A stretch of 64,000 nt of DNA, taken from NCBI GenBank assembly GCA_033675265.1, contig JAUJYZ010000477.1, forward strand, positions 62,001 through 126,000, given 5' to 3'. The notes beneath the pieces were generated by a model. That model was given only the letters and a program-made list of their open reading frames with translations. It did not search any database and was not told the origin of the DNA. Each line of letters starts with the position of its first letter. The first letter of the stretch is position 1. The translations under genes were made by a program, and so were the position numbers. Origin of the DNA: Actinostola sp. cb2023. Taxonomy: Eukaryota; Cnidaria; Anthozoa; Actiniaria; Actinostolidae. Below are positions 23,326-34,441 of the stretch, one piece after another.

Positions 23326-24238
23326 GCCTTGATTTTCGACTGCGAGTACTTGATTCACTTTGTTGGTGAGTTCCAGGGCACATCCGCACTGGAGAACGTT
23401 CTTGATCTCCTGGCGAAACTTAGGCATACGTAGAGTGTACACAAAAAGATTGGCAAATGAGTTGCTGTACATCAACAGTACTAGGCCCATGTAAACATTC
23501 GAAACTATTACTTTCGGGGGCTAGCTTCAACCCGCCAAAACTTCCAATAAATCGAGGTAACCACGTAGCTAGTGCTACCAACGTAGTGATCAGCATTGTT
23601 TTCGATAATCTGGCATTTTTACGCGTGGACAAGCTAGATTGCATGGTATGGAAGAACTTCATCTTGATGAATATTGCAGTGTATGAGACGACGATGATCA
23701 GGAGATTTGTTAGCCAGATTGCAATGAGGAAGACTTTGCGGACCATATGAGTACAATCAGCAAACTTTATGATGATCAGGTACGGGATGGACATACACCA
23801 CGAGACGATTATAGCATAATTGTACTGCTTTTTGCTAACTCTGAGAAAGTACAAGGGAATGAGAGTGGCCGCGGCTCTTTCGAGGGCCATCAATGCAAGT
23901 GAAACCAACGAAGCACAACAAGCGAACACAGCAAAAGAAACGGATATTTCATTGAGCAACAGCAGATTTGTCTTGCAATAAAGAAACTCGTTGGAGTAAG
24001 TCACATCTATAAAGTTGAAGAACGCTGCAATCCCCACAAGAACGTCAGCAACTGTCAGGTTAACGAGCAAGTACGCAGACTTTGAAGCGAGGTGAAATTT
24101 TTTTTTCAGGAAAATGCGAATTGCGACGATATTACAGGAAATGATCAGAAAAGACTCGATGGCAAAAAGCACAGCCCAGAAGACCTGCATTTGGGAACTG
24201 AATACAGACTCTTCCATGGTTTTCTCTTTGATGTTCAC
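23107..24238 (-). pseudogene. Class A (rhodopsin-type) GPCR with a frameshift before TM7 and a repeat-derived tail
   Basis: The frame from the ATG at 24,238 (alternative 24,217, MEESVFSS) covers TM1 to TM6. Visible landmarks are LTVADVLVG in TM2, a Cys at the start of TM3, ALERA in place of DRY after TM3, SWCMSIP in TM4 and TWLPRF in place of CWxP in TM6. After GGLKLAP the frame shifts at a run of five C (near 23,515). The next frame supplies NVYMGLVLLMYSNSFANLFV, then YTLRMPKFRQEI, a normal TM7 and helix 8. The intracellular tail then runs into STSKTA-type repeats to a stop at 23,107. It is intronless, as many cnidarian GPCRs are. Ligand unknown. A one-base assembly error in the C run would make it intact; otherwise it is a pseudogene. 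Confidence 0.85.
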
Positions 24239-24428
24239 GACAAAAATTGAAAGTTTTTACTCAGACGAAGGCGTGTGTCAGAATAAAATACAGGGCAGGT
24301 CTTTCCGTGCCGATGGTTCTGGTTGTTTCCTATTTCCCAACAATTGGTCCATCATTATGTCTTTTCGAAGCACTACTCTTTACATGCTCTCAGAGTCTGC
24401 CATTCTCCCTTATAAATGTAAATGGTAC

Positions 24429-24925
24429 TGGTATTTGCAGCTGGGAGGTGTGAGGAAATAATATACACTGAATTGAGACTATCACACTAACACAATGTCA
24501 GACACTGAACGATTAATGAACTGCAAGACAGCGTCAGAATGGAATAAGAATTCCCAGATCGACGTTAGTACAAAGGACTAATTTGAATGATGTAATCACT
24601 GGGCTCAAAGAGCGATATATATTACATTTGCAGCTAGCCCTATTTATGAAACTTTGCAGTGTCCAAGAAGTACTTTTACAAGTGCAATGTCAGCTTCTGA
24701 TTCCTTCTTAGCTTCAACTAATCGAAGCTCTCAGAGTTTCGGTTGAGTGTAAAAGAACAATATTTCCGCAATTCTTCAGTTTCAAGTTGTTAGACAGACA
24801 CCTTTGTACTCCTTCACAAAAGACGCATTTGCTCAGTGTTAGTTTTAATAATAATAATAATTCAATAATTCAATTCAGTGTAAATTATTCCCTTAATAAT
24901 TACACCTCCCAGCTGCAAATACCAA
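24429..24925. repeat. Inverted pair, about 23-bp arms, upstream of the GPCR
   Basis: TGGTATTTGCAGCTGGGAGG followed by TGT at about 24,430 is the exact reverse complement of the sequence at about 24,902-24,924, inside the LINE fragment. It is probably a second, very short LINE remnant in the opposite orientation. Confidence 0.6.
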
Positions 24926-25216
24926 AGAGAACGAGTAAAAATGCTGACATTGGACACTCTTTCTTTCAGGTCCGCACCATACCCATCTGGAACTGTTTAC
25001 CTGTATCTGTTGTAACCTCTAGTGACACTAAAATATTCAAAGTCTCAGCAATGTCTGTAATCGCAGTGTAATGCTTCTTTTTGTAAACTATTGATATACT
25101 ATTTTACCTATTACTTTGATAATTTTTGTAACATTGTTGTGTTATCTCGGGGCCGCCGCCCCTCCTGCCGGGATTAGCCACAGCTAAATGGCAGCATTAA
25201 CGATTAAAGATTAAAG
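24787..25216 (+). mobile_element. LINE 3' fragment with reverse transcriptase C-terminus
   Basis: The frame ends with IPKRTSKNADIGHSFFQVRT followed by IPIWNCLPVSVVTSSDTKIF, the typical C-terminal signature of non-LTR reverse transcriptases (SFF-x-x-RT-x-x-WN-x-LP). After the stop come a GC-rich 3' UTR block (GGGGCCGCCGCCCCTCC) and a tail of GATTAAAGATTAAAGAT. The 5' end is truncated. The same 3' end occurs reversed at 11.4-11.9 kb. It is probably a CR1/L2/Jockey-like LINE, clade not settled. Confidence 0.8.
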
Positions 25217-25466
25217 ATAGAAACTTGGATTGAAACTGTTTACAATAAACTTTAAAATGGAATTTCTGTTTGTTCAAAATAGACAGTCACCACGGTTTAT
25301 TTAAATCTTGTAGTTGAAGCGTCGGAAACAACATCAACTTTAAGTCCTTGAAATATTCCGCTTTGGTACTTAGAGCCAACTTCCTAAGCCCTTTGGGTTT
25401 ACTTAGTATTATTTGTACTAGACGCTCTACTAGCGTTCACTCGGACTACTTTCTCAGTTTCGAGCA

Positions 25467-25971
25467 CAGGGGCGGACCCAGGTTTTTGTCAAACAGGGGG
25501 TTGTGTTGCGGCCGTTGTGTTGTGTGAGCGGCAAAAGCCGCGAACATCTAGGGGGGTTTGGGGGCATGCCCCCCCAGAAAATTTTGAAATCTACAAGCTC
25601 TAAAATGAAATTTTTAGAGATCTGGAGTTGTTTTATTAACACAACAAAACTCAATTTTCAGTAAAATTTTGAGTTTATTGGACATCCAACAAAGATGCTT
25701 GGAAGAATCTTCTTGGGTGAGCTTACAAGTATGAAGGCTTCACATACGTTTTTGACGCTAAAAACGGCAGGTTCTTTCTGTTATCAGTCAAACCGGCCTC
25801 GAAGTCGAACGGTCGTGTAAACAGTATGAATGAATGATATTATTCTTACGAGGGAGAGAGCTGAAAGTGCAAGAGAGACCTACGGACAGACATATCTATA
25901 CAAGCGGTATTAAAAAAATATCCATAGGGGGGGTTGCAACCCCCAGAACCCTCCCCCTGTATCCGCCCCTG
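25467..25971. mobile_element. hAT-type MITE, 505 bp
   Basis: The ends are CAGGGGCGGACCCAGG and, inverted, CCTGTATCCGCCCCTG. Counting from AGGGGCGG, the flanking 8-mers TCGAGCAC and GGGAGCAC share six positions, consistent with an 8-bp hAT duplication. It has no coding capacity. The terminal AGGGGCGGA sequence resembles the ends of the 8891-11,091 element. Confidence 0.75.
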
Positions 25972-26422
25972 GGAGCACTGTTGAGTATAAAAGTCAAAAG
26001 TAAAGTCACTTTATTTAACATCGGTAACTAAGTTCACTTTTCAAATGGGATTTTGAATCGTAAATGAATTATCTTCTTAGTATTACTTGACGTACACGGT
26101 TTATTGTATTGTTCAGATATATCAAGTTCTTCCCTGTCGCTGAATCCTCTGTTAAGTACTTGGTAGATTTTCTTCTCGACTTCTTTCATAAAAAAAATGA
26201 AAAATGAAAAATGCAACTTACACATTAACTGAATCCATAATGGTTACTGTGTAAGTTGCATTTTTCAAATCCATAATATAAATCTAGTATTAATATTCCT
26301 AGTAGTTTTGTTATTGGCTAAGCTTAACTGCTGGAGTTGATTTGCTACTGCTACAAGTAGAACAAATCTTAATCTTAATCTTGAGAACATGGAAACGATT
26401 GATGTTGGTACTCTGATGTTGT
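25972..26422. other. Unassigned sequence with one hairpin
   Basis: It contains a perfect hairpin at 26,206-26,266: GAAAAATGCAACTTACACA pairs with TGTGTAAGTTGCATTTTTC across a 23-nt loop. Otherwise nothing is seen. Confidence 0.6.
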
Positions 26423-26640
26423 GTTTTTAGGAGACTTCAATATCGACTACTCTTCAAAGCGGAAAACATCACTAAGAAAGAAGCTTGATGAATTTAGTTA
26501 AAAGTCCAACGAGAATAAACTGAAGCATCGCAGACTACAATTGACTTGTTTTTTACAAATAGTTCTGATAGGATTGTACAATGCGATGTTATTCATTCAC
26601 AGTTTGATTTTTGGTGTCATGAAAGGGCGTGTCAGAAAAG
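26423..26640 (+). mobile_element. LINE endonuclease fragment, degraded
   Basis: One frame reads FLGDFNIDYSSKRKTSLRKK then LDEF, and a shifted one reads TTIDLFFTNSSDRIVQCDVI. These match the GDFN and S-x-x-T-x-IDLIFT motifs of the endonuclease (EEP) domain of non-LTR retrotransposons. Stops and frame changes break it. It may belong to the same family as the fragment at 24.8-25.2 kb. Confidence 0.65.
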
Positions 26641-27575
26641 TACCACCTATAAGTGCATACAGTTCATTTTCTTATGCAAAGGCGTCTGTTCGCAACGTTC
26701 GGAAGAAAGAGCAAAGTCGCCCCCCCCCCTCCCCCCCTCCAATAACTCTACTTTTGCTGACTAATTAGCACTCCGTGCTACTCCCTTGTTGGTTATTCGA
26801 CAGGAGGGGCCTACCCGTACCTTAATGCTAATATTAAAGGCAGCAGAGAGGATAATGCACTGTAATTAAAAATCATTGTCTAAAGATTAATTTCCTCAGT
26901 CAAGGAACCGAGTATACTACCTGATCTAGCTGATTGAGAAGTAATTAAAAACACTAATGTCCTTATAAACAATCGGTCATTTTGAGGTGAATCTGTTTAT
27001 AGACTTTATAATTATAATACAAGTATAAAGATTGTATGTCTTTGCACTGTATTTAACAGGTTCTGGTAATCCTCATCCCATTCATCGTTTTTAATATCAA
27101 GACTAGACGCTCCACATAGCACGCACTCGATGGACTGAAACTGACAAGTTACCGTAAAATGTTGTAAACTGACATAGAAGAACCGTGAGTTACATTATGG
27201 TTCTGTCTTATATGTAGTCTTGTAAACAGACAGTGGTAAATTACAAGTATACAATGATAAATATATTTCGAATATTTACTAGGCTTGTGTCTGTAATTTA
27301 TATTGTATTCCATTTAATTTACTTAATGACATAAATAAGCTTAGCAATTATTTCTTTGTTTACAAACCCCGGCGTTCTTTCTTCGATTTACGTAAGACAT
27401 AATTCTCACCATGACTTCCATATTCGTTGATATGACTGGTGTGTTTTTACGAATACGATCATAGACGAAAGCTTTCAGCTTTCTGATAGACGTTTCAGCG
27501 TTCGTACTGGTCATCTACGGTCTACTGGGGTCACGACCCTGTTCACAATCACGTCTAGCACTTATAAGACTACAG
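26641..27575. other. Unassigned intergenic sequence with poly-C runs
   Basis: Runs of C at about 26,720-26,738 are the only notable feature. No gene recognised. Confidence 0.4.
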
Positions 27576-27582
27576 TTACAGA

Positions 27583-27929
27583 CCCGGGGGGGCACTCCCG
27601 TAAATTTAGGATAGGAGTGTGCCCCCGGGATGTCGAAACCCTGACCCTATTTAAGGATGAAAAATTGGAAAATTCATACCCTTTCCAAGGATTTGTAACT
27701 GAAATATAGACCCAATTTAAGGAAAAAGTTAATAGTATTCCTTTGGAAATCGCTAATACAGAAGTGTACCCAAATTAAAGATCGAATAGTTTATTTTATG
27801 GTGAAAAAGCAAAATATGGTACCCAATAGGACCTGGAGGTTAAAAAAAAAACATAACCTATTTGGGAGCACATACCTATATAGCATATATATGGGAGTAC
27901 CCCCCCCCCCCGGGGGTCCCCCCCCCGGG
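27583..27929. mobile_element. MITE-like unit C with poly-C/G ends
   Basis: It starts CCCGGGGGGGCACTCCCG and ends TATATGGGAGTACC followed by C-rich sequence and CCCGGG. An exact 7-bp duplication TTACAGA flanks it (27,576-27,582 and 27,930-27,936). The interior has spaced motifs of the ACCCTATTTAAGGA/ACCCAATTTAAGGA kind. The architecture matches unit A. Confidence 0.65.
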
Positions 27930-28024
27930 TTACAGAGCTGTATGATAAATAAACTGAGATCTGTACGTATATTCTGTTACGTGGATCTATCGCGAACGTC
28001 GTGTGCGTTTGTATGTGATGTGGA

Positions 28025-28719
28025 GTGAGCGTATTAGACTTGGCAGCATTCATGGCTTTACTACGGCAAGCTTACACAATATTTCCTCGACAAGATCTCA
28101 AAGCACGTGCTCGACCGAAGACCAATCGAGCATGCAAGGACAAGCGTATACGTAAGCATATTTACATTCGCACTACATTCGCTCTCATTCGCACTACATT
28201 CGGCTTGTTCGTCGCGTCGTCGGAGTTATTGAGCCGTCCAGCGGTGTTGCGAAGAAACGACAGCTTTGTAACGACGAAGAAAAGAGCCCATTTTATAACT
28301 CGATCGGGCTACGCCCATTGGGTAATATAATTTTGCTTACAAGGATGCAAAGTGGGTTTAACCCAATTGCCTTCAAGATTAGGGTTAACAGTTCACATAA
28401 GAAAGTCGACATACTCGCAAATTTTATTTTCTGCATTTTTACCTTGTTTTATAATTTATTTGCTTCTTTCCGACAGATCACATAAGTTGCCTTTAACTAC
28501 ATTTAGTGACTTTGCTACAAGATAACCAGTCTAGTTAAATTCACAAAGATTTGGATCACTTTCATGTTTTGCAAGTCCATGACAATGAATCGACCCTCGT
28601 TGGACAGCATATTCATATCTATACCAATACCATGTTTAAGCCAAAATTTAACAAAACGTCGCGGTACTTTAAAAGGTCTGTTTCTTTTAAAGAATTTGCC
28701 TAAAACAGTAAATTTGCCT
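28025..28719. other. Unassigned sequence
   Basis: A 101-codon plus-strand frame (28,025-28,330) has no recognisable domain. A local direct repeat, TTCGCACTACATTCG-like, occurs near 28,170-28,200. Confidence 0.35.
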
Positions 28720-30190
28720 CAGTTGTGTTTGGAACAGAATAATAAAACGATTTTTGACTACAAGATATATCTCATGAAACTTAACATTTTGGTGCATTTT
28801 TCACGATAAAGGATGGGTCACGTGACTTGTGACGTCACGAAACACGTTTCTTGGTTTGGGGTGATGGAGACAAAACTTTTTTGCATTATCTCCAAGTGAC
28901 AATTATGAATTAGCCTTTAAAACACCTGGACCATCATTCTCACTTAAGGAGATATTTACCTAAAAAGGATAACAAATCAGGTCACGTGACCTATTTTACG
29001 TAATATCTCCTTAAACACGAAGACGCACTATAAAAGGAGAGGTACCTAAGGTAAGTTCGTTGGATCTGTCAATCAAATCTACCGAGACGTCACAGAGAGA
29101 GCATCTCAAGAACTGCAAGCTCTATAAATCAACTGAAATGAACAAGAAACTGGAAATAAGTACTAAAACGCACATGGATAATTTTTGTTGTACAATTCAC
29201 TATCACTTTTCACTTTGGAAAAATAAAATTATGGTAATTTGAACTGGAACCGTTATAGCTGTTTTGAAGTCGCACGGCTCTAGTATTCTGCTTATATCGT
29301 TTCTTTCGTAGGTTAAAATTTACCCGCCAAGACATGGAAATGCCACTTGCGAATTAAATATACTCACAGCATAGCCAGTTCGAAACCTTAACGGCCTTTA
29401 CCATAAAAGTACAGAGATGTACAAATGCTCGACACTTTTACCTCGTACTGAACAAGACGCCTTCGCGGCGAACGACGTCGTTCGTCTTGTTATGGTGACG
29501 ACGAAGACTTGTGTAATGAAAACAATACTCTTGTCGCTTTATGTATAGAAATGACCGAACATAGTTTTATGCTTGGAAATGGTTATTACAGGCAAAGAGA
29601 ATTTCGCTTCATGAATAAGAAGTACGGATGTTGATTGTTGTGATACATGTCGCGCGAAATTCAAAACATTCTTCGGTACGCGTGGTGCGACTGAAAATCG
29701 TATAGATAACTACCGAATACGAAAAATATTGACACGTCTGTCCGTCTCATAACTGTTTTAGACCTAAATTTACAATTTCTTCATCGACTTTGCTGTTGAA
29801 ATGTGACTTTATTAAGAAAATTGTTTTACCCCGTTGTTCAGCCATGTTCAACCATTGTCCGCCGTATTCAAACTCATTATTATTCAAAAAATTGTGGGCG
29901 GAGCGATGCCCTTTTATAGTGCGTCTTCGTGTTTAAAAACGAAAGATGGTCCAGGTATTAAGGCTAATTCATAATTGTCACTTGGAGACAATGCTAAAAC
30001 CGCATAAAACATTTTGGTTGGTTTTGTCTACATCACCCCAAATCAAGAAACGTCGGTTTCGTGACGTCAGAAGTCACGTGACCCATCCCTTATCTTGAAA
30101 AATGCACCAAACTGTTAAGTTTCATGAGATATATCCTGTAGTCAAAAATCGATTTATTTGTTTGCTCCAAACGCAATCTATAGCAATTTA
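28720..30190. repeat. Large inverted repeat, about 0.3-kb arms and 0.87-kb loop
   Basis: The arms lie at about 28,720-29,038 and 29,908-30,190. Matching blocks include GACTACAAGATATATCTCATG, GGATGGGTCACGTGACTTGTGA and AACACGAAGACGCACTATAA. The left arm has about 75 bp not present in the right. The loop shows no coding sequence. It is probably a foldback-type element or an inverted duplication. Confidence 0.75.
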
Positions 30191-30476
30191 TCATAGAAAT
30201 AAAATAGTTCAAGACATTAAACATGAAGAAATGTATGGAGCGAAGCCGTGTAATTGTTTGGGTTGAGTCAGTGACGTCACTGGCACCTCTAAAGATTCAT
30301 TAAAATGTATTACTTTCCATTGGAATTTTTGAGAAAAAAATTAACCAGTGATTGTATGGGTCTTTCAGAATATGTCAGTGAAGTTTCAGCTAAATCAAAC
30401 TTTGAACGATTTATGTACTAGTCCCCCTTTAAGTATACCTTGAGATCTGTGCGTTCAGTAAATAACCAATCAAGTA

Positions 30477-30776
30477 TACAGCTATTTCAAAAAACGTTGA
30501 AAACTGAATACTGCATACTGAATTGTGTATTCCAAGACCAAAGGGCATTGTGGGTCTCGTTATTTTGAAATCAAAAGTAAATATACAGCGATTTGTTCGC
30601 CATATGGAGCTAGTATATTGTTTCTGACGGAAACGAATACACTAAAAATAACATAAAATATTGTTATTAATATTACTTTAGACAATATTACATACGAGTC
30701 CCAAAATGCATTTCGGTCTTGGAATACACTATTTAGAATGCAGTATTCAGTATCAACGTTTTTTTAAATAGCTGTA
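30477..30776. mobile_element. MITE, TA-flanked, ACAGCTATTTCAAAAAA family
   Basis: The left end TACAGCTATTTCAAAAAACG and its inverted partner (…TTTTTAAATAGCTGTA) form terminal repeats of about 60 bp. The length is 300 bp and it is non-coding. TA at both ends suggests Tc1/mariner mobilisation. A relative lies in a CLUH intron at 56,838-57,075. Confidence 0.75.
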
Positions 30777-32689
30777 TGGTGATTATTTATAACTTGCTCT
30801 TCTGTCAGAATGAGAAAGTTCTTTATGATTACTAAAGAGATTATGGAACTCTGGCCAATGAAAGTCAGCACAGGATAAGGTCCAAAATATTGTTGGTGCA
30901 CTAACTTGAGTTATTATAGCCGCATTATTCCAATATGCATTATAAGCTTAGATAGTACTGAATGATAAGACTTTGATTTTACCATTCCCTTCAACTCATC
31001 AAAGGTAAGATGTGCCTCCATAGGATTTTGCTTGATAAAAAACTGCCTGGACTCAAGATGCGTTTACGATACAGTAAAAACCCGCATATAAGAAACTGCA
31101 GATTAAGAACCTCCATGCTGAAATTTAGCCAATTAAGCACCAACTGATATAAGAACCAGTTCAGCCTGACAAATGAAGCAGGTTCTTAATATGTGAAAAA
31201 TGACTAAAGCTCAGAACACACAGGTATACAGTCGGTGCTGAATATTCAGAAATATTATATTTACTATACAGTTGGGTTGTTCCTATTTATTTGGACGATG
31301 GGTCCCATTTTAAATCGATGTTTTGAGCAGCAAAACGTTTACCGATTTCGGATATTTTTCATCTTGATAATGAGGTATTCTTAAATTTCATAAAAATCAC
31401 AATTTTAATGTGATAAAAACAACATTTGCAGAGTTACAATCGATTTTGAAACAATCCATTTTCAGAGAAAATGCTTATATTTTCTTATGGATTTTTTTCA
31501 AATTACCTCAAACAAGTGTACAATTGTGAAGGATTACTGCTGCCAAGTTTCAAGAAAATCCGCACCTTGGAAAATGCTCCACAAGCGACTGCTAAATTTT
31601 AATACAAAATACTATACTCGCACACATTGTCAGCGCTGCCGTACAAATTTTAAAATAACACTAATTTTGAAACTATCATATGAAAGCTTCATATCACACC
31701 ACAGGTAGCCCAAGCTCTCCTCATGGCAGCTTTGCCAATCAGTTTTATTGAAAAACCTAAAAACACAATTTCTCTGAAAATTCTGAATAAAGTTCATTAA
31801 AATAAACACAAATGTGTTCTACTATATTCTTCACATCTGGAGTGAATTTCAGCTCATTTTAATCATTTTGGTTAAATTTAATTAGGTGCTTCAGTTTTTT
31901 TGCAAATGATTCAGTATAGGGTTATTAGCAATATCAGATAAGAGAGCAATATTGGTTGGATCACCTTTTGTATCAGGAAAAAGGGTTGGAAATGCCATAG
32001 ATGCTAAATTTTGGTTACAAAATTAATTAACAGGTTTTTCTTCAATTTTCCAATTATACTTTGTTGGTTCATTCAGTAGCTCTTCATTTACTATGTCTTC
32101 CTCTTTTCTGTTATCAATATGTGATGGTAGGTAACTGCTCATTTCACTGTCTTCATTATAAACAATTTCATCATTATGAGTTTGTTCGTTTCTTCAACCA
32201 AAACATTTTTATTTTAAAACCAAACTTTCGGACACATGGTCCATCTTCAGGCACAGGCAGCCCAAACAATAGACTTCTGGAGGCCTTTTATGAAGAAATT
32301 TTTTATTTCAATAAATTCTATTAAATTTATCTGAGTTGTTTATTGTGTCTTACTTTATCATCTTGTACAGTTTCAGCTCGATCCGAGGCCTATTTACGAA
32401 GATTTTCAATATCTGCTCCTCTCCACATGAATCAGTATGTGGAAGGCTGGAGACTCGGACTCGACTCAACCGCTATATTCGCCAGAAAAAACAAAATATG
32501 CCCATTTCAACGCTTGTCTCGCTACAATACCTACAGATATGCTTAGACCGATAATCCCTCCATCAGGCAGTGATTTCAAATTGTCATCAAACCTAATATT
32601 CCTCGAGAAATCCGTGGTTTTAAACGAATGTTTTGAAATCTTTTGAGGCTTGTGATCGCTGGGGTTCAAGTGGGAGTGAATTGCACGTC
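30777..32689. other. Unassigned AT-rich intergenic sequence
   Basis: Several short frames have no domain. A hammerhead-like core motif on the minus strand near 32,205-32,245 was examined and not accepted. No gene recognised. Confidence 0.4.
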
Positions 32690-33026
32690 GCTGATTGGAC
32701 AGAATTATCACCTGACTAGTGCGAAAAGCACGCTCCCCTCTGGGGCACAGGGATAATTTTAAAACAATTCTGTAGGTATTTTAGGCATGATTGCTTGAAA
32801 TTTGCTCGAATTTACCGGCGAAAACTAACCAAAACAACAACCGGCGTACGAGGTTTTCCCCTAGTCATCGCTTGCTGTCGTGATTGGCTTGTTTAGGACA
32901 ATTGATGTACAAAAAAGGTTCCCCGCTATACCCTGGTAAGTCTAATGTTTGTTTTAAATTATTCCTGTAGCCCAGATGGGAGCGTGCTTTTCGCACTAGT
33001 CAGGTGATAATTCTGTCCAATCAGCG
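32690..33026. repeat. Inverted repeat, about 48-bp arms
   Basis: CGCTGATTGGACAGAATTAT and the following CACCTGACTAGTGCGAAAAG at 32,690-32,738 are mirrored at about 32,976-33,026. The right arm ends just before the acceptor of the SWIM exon. Confidence 0.75.
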
Positions 33027-33046
33027 ATGTGGGAAGAAAACTGTAG

Positions 33047-33242
33047 GTCAAAAAGGGTACAAGTTTTTCGAAGAGAATTACATTCACGATGTTTTTGTCG
33101 GGGAGAAAACGAACATAGACAATGTTTTCGTGAAAGGGCGATGCTTCCGAAGCCAGAGGAAAAACGAAGAGCCTCATTCCCTCAATCTAGAGGTGAAAAC
33201 TACCGGAGAAATTGTCTTGACACAATGTTCTTGCAAAGCTGG
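33047..33242 (+). CDS. Internal exon with the start of a SWIM zinc finger
   Basis: The acceptor ACTGTAG precedes an open frame reading GQKGYKFFEENYIHDVFVGE, then CFRSQRKNEEPHSLNLEV and finally GEIVLTQCSCKAG, with the donor GG|GTAAGTG at 33,243. CxCKAG is the first half of a SWIM (C-x-C-x-n-C-x-H) zinc finger. The second half would be in the next exon, which I did not find. In cnidarians such proteins often also carry a YqaJ-type exonuclease or a THAP finger and can be transposon-related. A single preserved exon may be part of a gene or a fragment. Confidence 0.6.
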
Positions 33243-33596
33243 GTAAGTGTGCAGTTATTATTTTTACTGTAAAGGCGTCAAATCAGACTATTTTACAGCA
33301 CAACTGTTCCCGTCTTGGAATCACAACACACACAAAAAGCCATGTTCGTAAATTCGCTGACCATTTCGGTAGCAAGATGAAACTCAGAGTAAATTTTATT
33401 GCATTTTCTGAAGTGCAGAGACCGGCAGAATTGTAGAAATATCAGTTAAGAATTTTGTATTTCTCATTTATTTTGTTTATTTTGTTTATTTTGTAAACAA
33501 ATAATATAATTTATACTCGCATCACCGCACTGTTTTGCTTGGGTGGCATGGCAATGAAAGTCCAGTTATTCACACACAAAAAACTTATTCACTTAC

Positions 33597-33692
33597 CTTC
33601 CTTAGCTTGAGATCGTCCGGAAATTTATGAAAAGATAGTCCAGGATATGTAGAATTGTTAGAACAGTATTTAACACAACAACAATGAACCAT
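33597..33692 (-). CDS. First exon of a THAP zinc finger protein
   Basis: The minus-strand ATG at 33,692 opens MVHCCCVKYCSNNSTYPGLS followed by FHKFPDDLKLRK, ending at the donor AAG|GTAAGTG in phase 0. The Cys-x-x-x-Cys pair and FHKFP match the N-terminal half of the THAP (C2CH) DNA-binding domain. The remaining Cys and His and the AVPTIF region would be in later exons to the left, not found. Two E2F-like sites lie 45-75 bp upstream. It could be a cellular THAP gene or a P-element-type transposase. Confidence 0.65.
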
Positions 33693-33737
33693 GCTTATAG
33701 TTTCATTCAGCAAAGCAAAGCTACTCAAGCTTGAGCT

Positions 33738-33767
33738 TTTGGCGGGAATCGATCGTTTTGGCGCGAA
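33738..33767 (-). promoter_or_regulatory. Two E2F-like sites upstream of the THAP exon
   Basis: TTTGGCGGGAA (33,738-33,748) and TTTGGCGCGAA (33,757-33,767) both match the E2F consensus TTTSGCGC/TTTGGCGGGAA, with ATCGAT between them. Their place just 5' of the THAP ATG suggests cell-cycle control of that promoter. Confidence 0.5.
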
Positions 33768-34345
33768 TTCGCGCGTTTGTTTACCCAATACAAGTGACGT
33801 GACCCACCGGAAGTAAACAAGGCTGACTCGGTCTATTCGTCAAAACTAACGGCTATTACGTTGTAAACAAATAGCGCGCGCAAACAAAAACAATAACAAA
33901 CAAAACAAAACAAAAAGACAATATGCGCGAGCAAGGAAACTAGCAAGTTAAGAATATAAATATAATATTAACCCCATCTAGTCCTCATTCTCGGCTTTGA
34001 AACATTACATCTAAAAGACTGAAAAATGATGTGTTTCAACCACGCGGAAATTGACAAGTGTCTAGACGACTGTCAAGCAGCTCTCTTCGGAAAGCGTCTA
34101 AATAACGTATATATTGTTTGATTCTTGGGGCAGTTTTTTTGGATTGCAGTTCTTTGTTGGGCCCCTTTGTTGTTGTAGTAATAGCTGCTGTACATTGAGA
34201 AGTAAGCATTTATAGCTTTCCAAAATCGAAAATATACAAAGTATGTGATAAAGCTAAGTTTGTTTTCCTCAGTACAATTCGTTTTAATTCATCCGGGAGT
34301 AGTGTACATTATTTTCACATCGGCATTAAATTCCATCAGTTTTAT

Positions 34346-34441
34346 AGGTGGTTGTGGGTGGTTTTGGATGGTTTTGGGTGGTTTTGGATGGTTTTGGGTG
34401 GTTTTGGATGGTTTGGGTGGTTTTGGGTGGTTTTGGATGGT
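34346..34441. repeat. GGTTTTGGATGGTTTTGGGT minisatellite
   Basis: TGGTTTTGG repeats alternate GAT and GGT (about 9 half-units of 10-11 bp). Confidence 0.93.

Noticed and set aside
32205..32245. Hammerhead-ribozyme-like core on the minus strand (CTGAAGA, a GGAC/GTCC stem, then GAAA)
   Set aside because: Stem III cannot be formed: no C-T-H cleavage context follows GAAA, and the region after it has no C at all. I keep it only as a weak resemblance to Penelope-type sequences.
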